Positions 61,823-64,000 of a DNA stretch of 64,000 bases are shown one piece after another (position 1 is the first letter of the stretch; every line of letters begins with the position of its first letter). Origin of the DNA: an uncultured Dechloromonas sp. (lineage in GTDB: Bacteria; Pseudomonadota; Gammaproteobacteria; Burkholderiales; Rhodocyclaceae). The notes beneath the pieces were generated by a model. It saw only the letters and a list, made by a program, of their open reading frames with translations. It was not told where the DNA came from and did not search any database. A program made the translations under genes and the position numbers. The stretch is from NCBI RefSeq assembly GCF_945957265.1, contig NZ_CAMFKO010000012.1, positions 41,288 through 105,287 on the forward strand, in the 5' to 3' direction.

Positions 61823-61863
61823 TTGTAGCCGCTTGACCTTGTAGCGACTCAAGGGTTTTTAAT
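61823..61863. promoter_or_regulatory. Divergent MerR-type promoter/operator between ynfA and cadA
   Basis: Toward cadA: -35 TTGACC (61833-61838) and -10 TTTAAT (61858-61863) with a 19-base spacer, the long spacer that MerR-family activators need. A dyad ACCTTG / CAAGGGT (61837-61857) fills the spacer. Toward ynfA: -35 TTGAGT (minus strand, 61852-61847) and -10 TACAAT (61828-61823) with an 18-base spacer. One bound CadR dimer could therefore control both directions. Confidence 0.75.
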
Positions 61864-61887
61864 GGCATCAACGAACAGGAGATTGCC

Positions 61888-64000
61888 ATGCCCCCCCTTG
61901 CCGAGAAGCACCGATCCAATGAGCCTGAGCGTTGCGCGTGTTCAGGTGGCTGCGCGACTGATACCTCCATTCAGGATGCGCCGCGTGTCGCCGTACCTGG
62001 CTCCCCAGGGAATTCGAACGTTTTCCGGATTCCCGCCATGGACTGCCCGAGCGAAGAAAACGATATTCGCAAGGTGCTCGCTGGCATCGAGGGGATTCGG
62101 TCACTACGCTTCGAACTGGCGTCCCGGACCCTGACCATCGACGGCGAGCAGTCTGCCCAGGAAAGCGCGCTACAGGCCGTCCGCCAGCTCGGTTTCGAAG
62201 TGCGGCCCATCGAGCATGAGAAAACCGAAACCCCATCAGGTCTCAGCGAGATCAGTAAGGCATTGATCGCCCTGGCATTGGCCATTGGGGCCGAAGCACT
62301 GGATTTCTTCGCGCCCGATACCCTGCCGTTCAAGGGGCTGGGCATGGCGTTGGCAGCGGCTGCCATCGCTTTCTCCGGATTCTCCACCTATCGCAAGGGA
62401 CTCGCAGCATTGCGGCGCGGCCAGTTGAACATGAATGCCCTGATGGGCGTCGCCGTAACCGGGGCTTTCCTGATCGGTCAATGGCCGGAGGCTGCCATGG
62501 TCATGGCGCTCTACGCCATTGCCGAACTGATCGAAGCCCGGTCCGTCGACCGGGCACGCAACGCCATCAAGGGGCTGCTTGCCTTGACCCCGGAAACCGC
62601 AGAGATTCGTCAGAGCGATGGCACCTGGCTGGAGACACCGGCCGACAAGGTTGCCATCGGTGCACTGGCTCGGGTCAAACCCGGTGCTCGCATCCCTTTG
62701 GATGGGCGGGTGGTATCGGGCAGCAGCGCGGTCAATCAAGCGCCAGTCACCGGTGAGAGCATTCCGGTCGACAAGATGACCGGCGATCCTGTTTTCGCCG
62801 GCACCATCAACGAGACCGGCACGCTGGAATTCGAGGTGACGGCTGCCGCCAACAATACGACCCTGGCCCGCATCATTCATGCCGTGGAGGCAGCCCAAGG
62901 CACGCGAGCGCCCACGCAGCGTTTCGTAGACCGCTTTGCAGCCATCTACACGCCGGCAGTTTTTGCGATTGCCGTGATAGTGGCTGTCGGTGGTCCCTGG
63001 CTGTTCGACTGGACGTGGACACAGGCACTCTACAAGGCGCTGGTTCTCCTGGTGATCGCCTGTCCCTGCGCGTTGGTCATCGCCACGCCGGTCACGGTGG
63101 TCAGCGGGCTGGGCGCGGCCGCCCGCCGCGGTATCCTGATCAAGGGCGGGGTTTATCTTGAGGAAGCTCGAAAACTACGTGCTATTGCTCTCGACAAGAC
63201 CGGCACCATCACGGAAGGCAAGCCTCGACTGGTAGCCACAGAGGTGCTGTCCCCCTCCGATTCAGAAGCAAAGGTTCTTTCCTGGGCCGCCAGCCTGGCC
63301 GGCCATTCAGACCACCCCGTTTCGAAAGCAATTGCCAAGGGACTGAATCTCCCGGAAAACGTTCTCACCGACTTCACCGCGCTTCCGGGGCGCGGCATCG
63401 AAGCGCGCCTGGATGGACATACCTTGATACTAGGCAACCATCGGTTGATTGAGGATCGCGGATTGTGCAGCCCCGAGATCGAGGCACATCTCAGCGTTCA
63501 TGAAAATCAGGGGCGAACTGCGACCCTGCTGGCTACCGAGGATCGGGTCCTGGCCATCTTCGCTGTGGCCGACACCATCAAGGAAAGCTCGCGTGAAGCG
63601 ATTACCGATCTGCATCGTCTTGGTGTCACGTCGGTCATGCTCACCGGCGACAATGCAGCAACTGCCGTCAGTATCGCCCGACAGGCAGGAATCGACGATG
63701 CCCGAGGCAACCTGCTGCCTGAGGACAAATTGACAGCTATTGAAGAACTACAAGGCCGCTTTGGACCGACCGCGATGACCGGCGACGGCATCAACGACGC
63801 GCCCGCCTTGGCCCGGGCCGACATCGGCGTCGCCATGGGCGCGGCCGGGACGGACACAGCCATGGAAGCGGCCGACGTAGTGATCATGAACGACGACCTG
63901 CGGCGCATACCAGAAACGATCCGTTTGTCCCGTCAGACACACGCCGTGCTCTGGCAGAACATCGCACTGGCCTTGGGCATCAAGGTCGTATTTCTCGGGC
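61888..64000 (+). CDS. cadA: CadA-type Zn/Cd/Pb-exporting P-type ATPase, C-terminus beyond the window
   Basis: At least 704 residues, cut off by the window edge. N-terminus has a Cys cluster CACSGGC (Cys16, 18, 22) and an HMA-like MDCPSEE (Cys53). The ATPase core shows TGES (288-291), the transmembrane CPC (392-394) that selects soft divalent metals, the phosphorylation motif DKTGT (Asp436), HP (SDHPVSKA) and GDGIND (632-637). AGGAG lies six bases before the ATG. No in-frame stop appears before 64000. It is regulated by the divergent CadR-type operator. Confidence 0.94.
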   Translation, partial: MPPLAEKHRSNEPERCACSGGCATDTSIQDAPRVAVPGSPGNSNVFRIPAMDCPSEENDIRKVLAGIEGIRSLRFELASRTLTIDGEQSAQESALQAVRQLGFEVRPIEHEKTETPSGLSEISKALIALALAIGAEALDFFAPDTLPFKGLGMALAAAAIAFSGFSTYRKGLAALRRGQLNMNALMGVAVTGAFLIGQWPEAAMVMALYAIAELIEARSVDRARNAIKGLLALTPETAEIRQSDGTWLETPADKVAIGALARVKPGARIPLDGRVVSGSSAVNQAPVTGESIPVDKMTGDPVFAGTINETGTLEFEVTAAANNTTLARIIHAVEAAQGTRAPTQRFVDRFAAIYTPAVFAIAVIVAVGGPWLFDWTWTQALYKALVLLVIACPCALVIATPVTVVSGLGAAARRGILIKGGVYLEEARKLRAIALDKTGTITEGKPRLVATEVLSPSDSEAKVLSWAASLAGHSDHPVSKAIAKGLNLPENVLTDFTALPGRGIEARLDGHTLILGNHRLIEDRGLCSPEIEAHLSVHENQGRTATLLATEDRVLAIFAVADTIKESSREAITDLHRLGVTSVMLTGDNAATAVSIARQAGIDDARGNLLPEDKLTAIEELQGRFGPTAMTGDGINDAPALARADIGVAMGAAGTDTAMEAADVVIMNDDLRRIPETIRLSRQTHAVLWQNIALALGIKVVFLG

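Larger units (their letters stand above)
56163..64000. mobile_element. Tn3-family transposon with cadmium/lead/zinc-type resistance genes, right part cut off
   Basis: The element starts within a substrate-binding gene and runs to the window edge. It carries a small Cys/His protein gene, tnpA, a tyrosine recombinase, a MerR-type regulator, ynfA and a P-type metal ATPase. TnpA defines the Tn3 family; the tyrosine recombinase in place of a serine resolvase is like the minority TnpI/TnpS groups. Third-position base use is less GC-biased than in the flanking genes, fitting recent acquisition. Length beyond 7.8 kb is unknown. Confidence 0.85.

Overview
The window looks like a betaproteobacterial chromosome, most likely Rhodocyclales (Dechloromonas/Azonexus-like). 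This is inferred from high GC, the gene orders map-glnD and rpsB-tsf-pyrH-frr-uppS-cdsA-dxr-rseP-bamA-skp-lpxD-fabZ-lpxA-lpxB-rnhB, a PEP-CTERM protein, periplasmic c-type cytochromes and a Shewanella-type lactate oxidation system. No species can be named from the sequence alone. Coding density is very high and no gene-free stretch exceeds about 220 bases.

Layout. (1) 12-4398: glnD and map on the minus strand, then an orphan rfbD-like reductase. (2) 4404-19298: a long plus-strand run for translation (rpsB, tsf, frr), UMP kinase, undecaprenyl-PP, CDP-diacylglycerol and isoprenoid synthesis, the sigma-E protease, outer-membrane assembly (bamA, skp), lipid A (lpxD, fabZ, lpxA, lpxB), RNase HII and a SpoU methyltransferase; many genes overlap by 1-13 bases. 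(3) 19330-22040: a peroxiredoxin divergent from an AraC regulator, then a secreted thioredoxin and a DsbD/CcdA-like membrane protein. (4) 22123-37369: a lactate-to-PEP block: ppsR, ppc and a universal stress protein; lactate permease, Dld-II D-lactate dehydrogenase and the LldEGF L-lactate dehydrogenase on the minus strand; then divergent lldR and ppsA. The lldE/lldR intergenic region holds three copies of an 11-bp palindrome, TGGTnnnACCA, of the PdhR/LldR type placed on two divergent promoters. Lactate oxidation gives pyruvate, PpsA converts it to PEP, and PpsR and Ppc act on the same node. (5) 37458-55273: accessory metabolic genes: a PEP-CTERM protein, cytochromes c' and c4-like, AzlCD, UraA/Upp, a flavodoxin-fold protein, an FKBP lipoprotein, a NrfJ-like protein, a ThrE-like exporter, a 2H phosphoesterase, malonyl-CoA decarboxylase, a peptide deformylase, an EamA transporter, a YoaA-like helicase, an ATP-grasp protein, mobB-moeA-moaD and an RbgA-like GTPase. 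(6) 55375-55450: tRNA-Asn(GUU) with its own promoter and terminator.

(7) From about 56163 to the window end: a Tn3-family transposon that interrupts a substrate-binding-protein gene. Reading inward it carries a small Cys/His protein gene, tnpA, a tyrosine recombinase, a MerR-family CadR/PbrR-like regulator, ynfA and, divergently, a CadA-type metal-exporting P-type ATPase that continues past base 64000. The regulator stop codon overlaps the recombinase start codon (ATGA) and tnpA follows the recombinase after 6 bases, so ynfA-cadR-int-tnpA reads as one operon from the metal-responsive control region. Metal-linked expression of the transposition genes is the most distinctive hypothesis here. 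The second transposon end lies outside the window.
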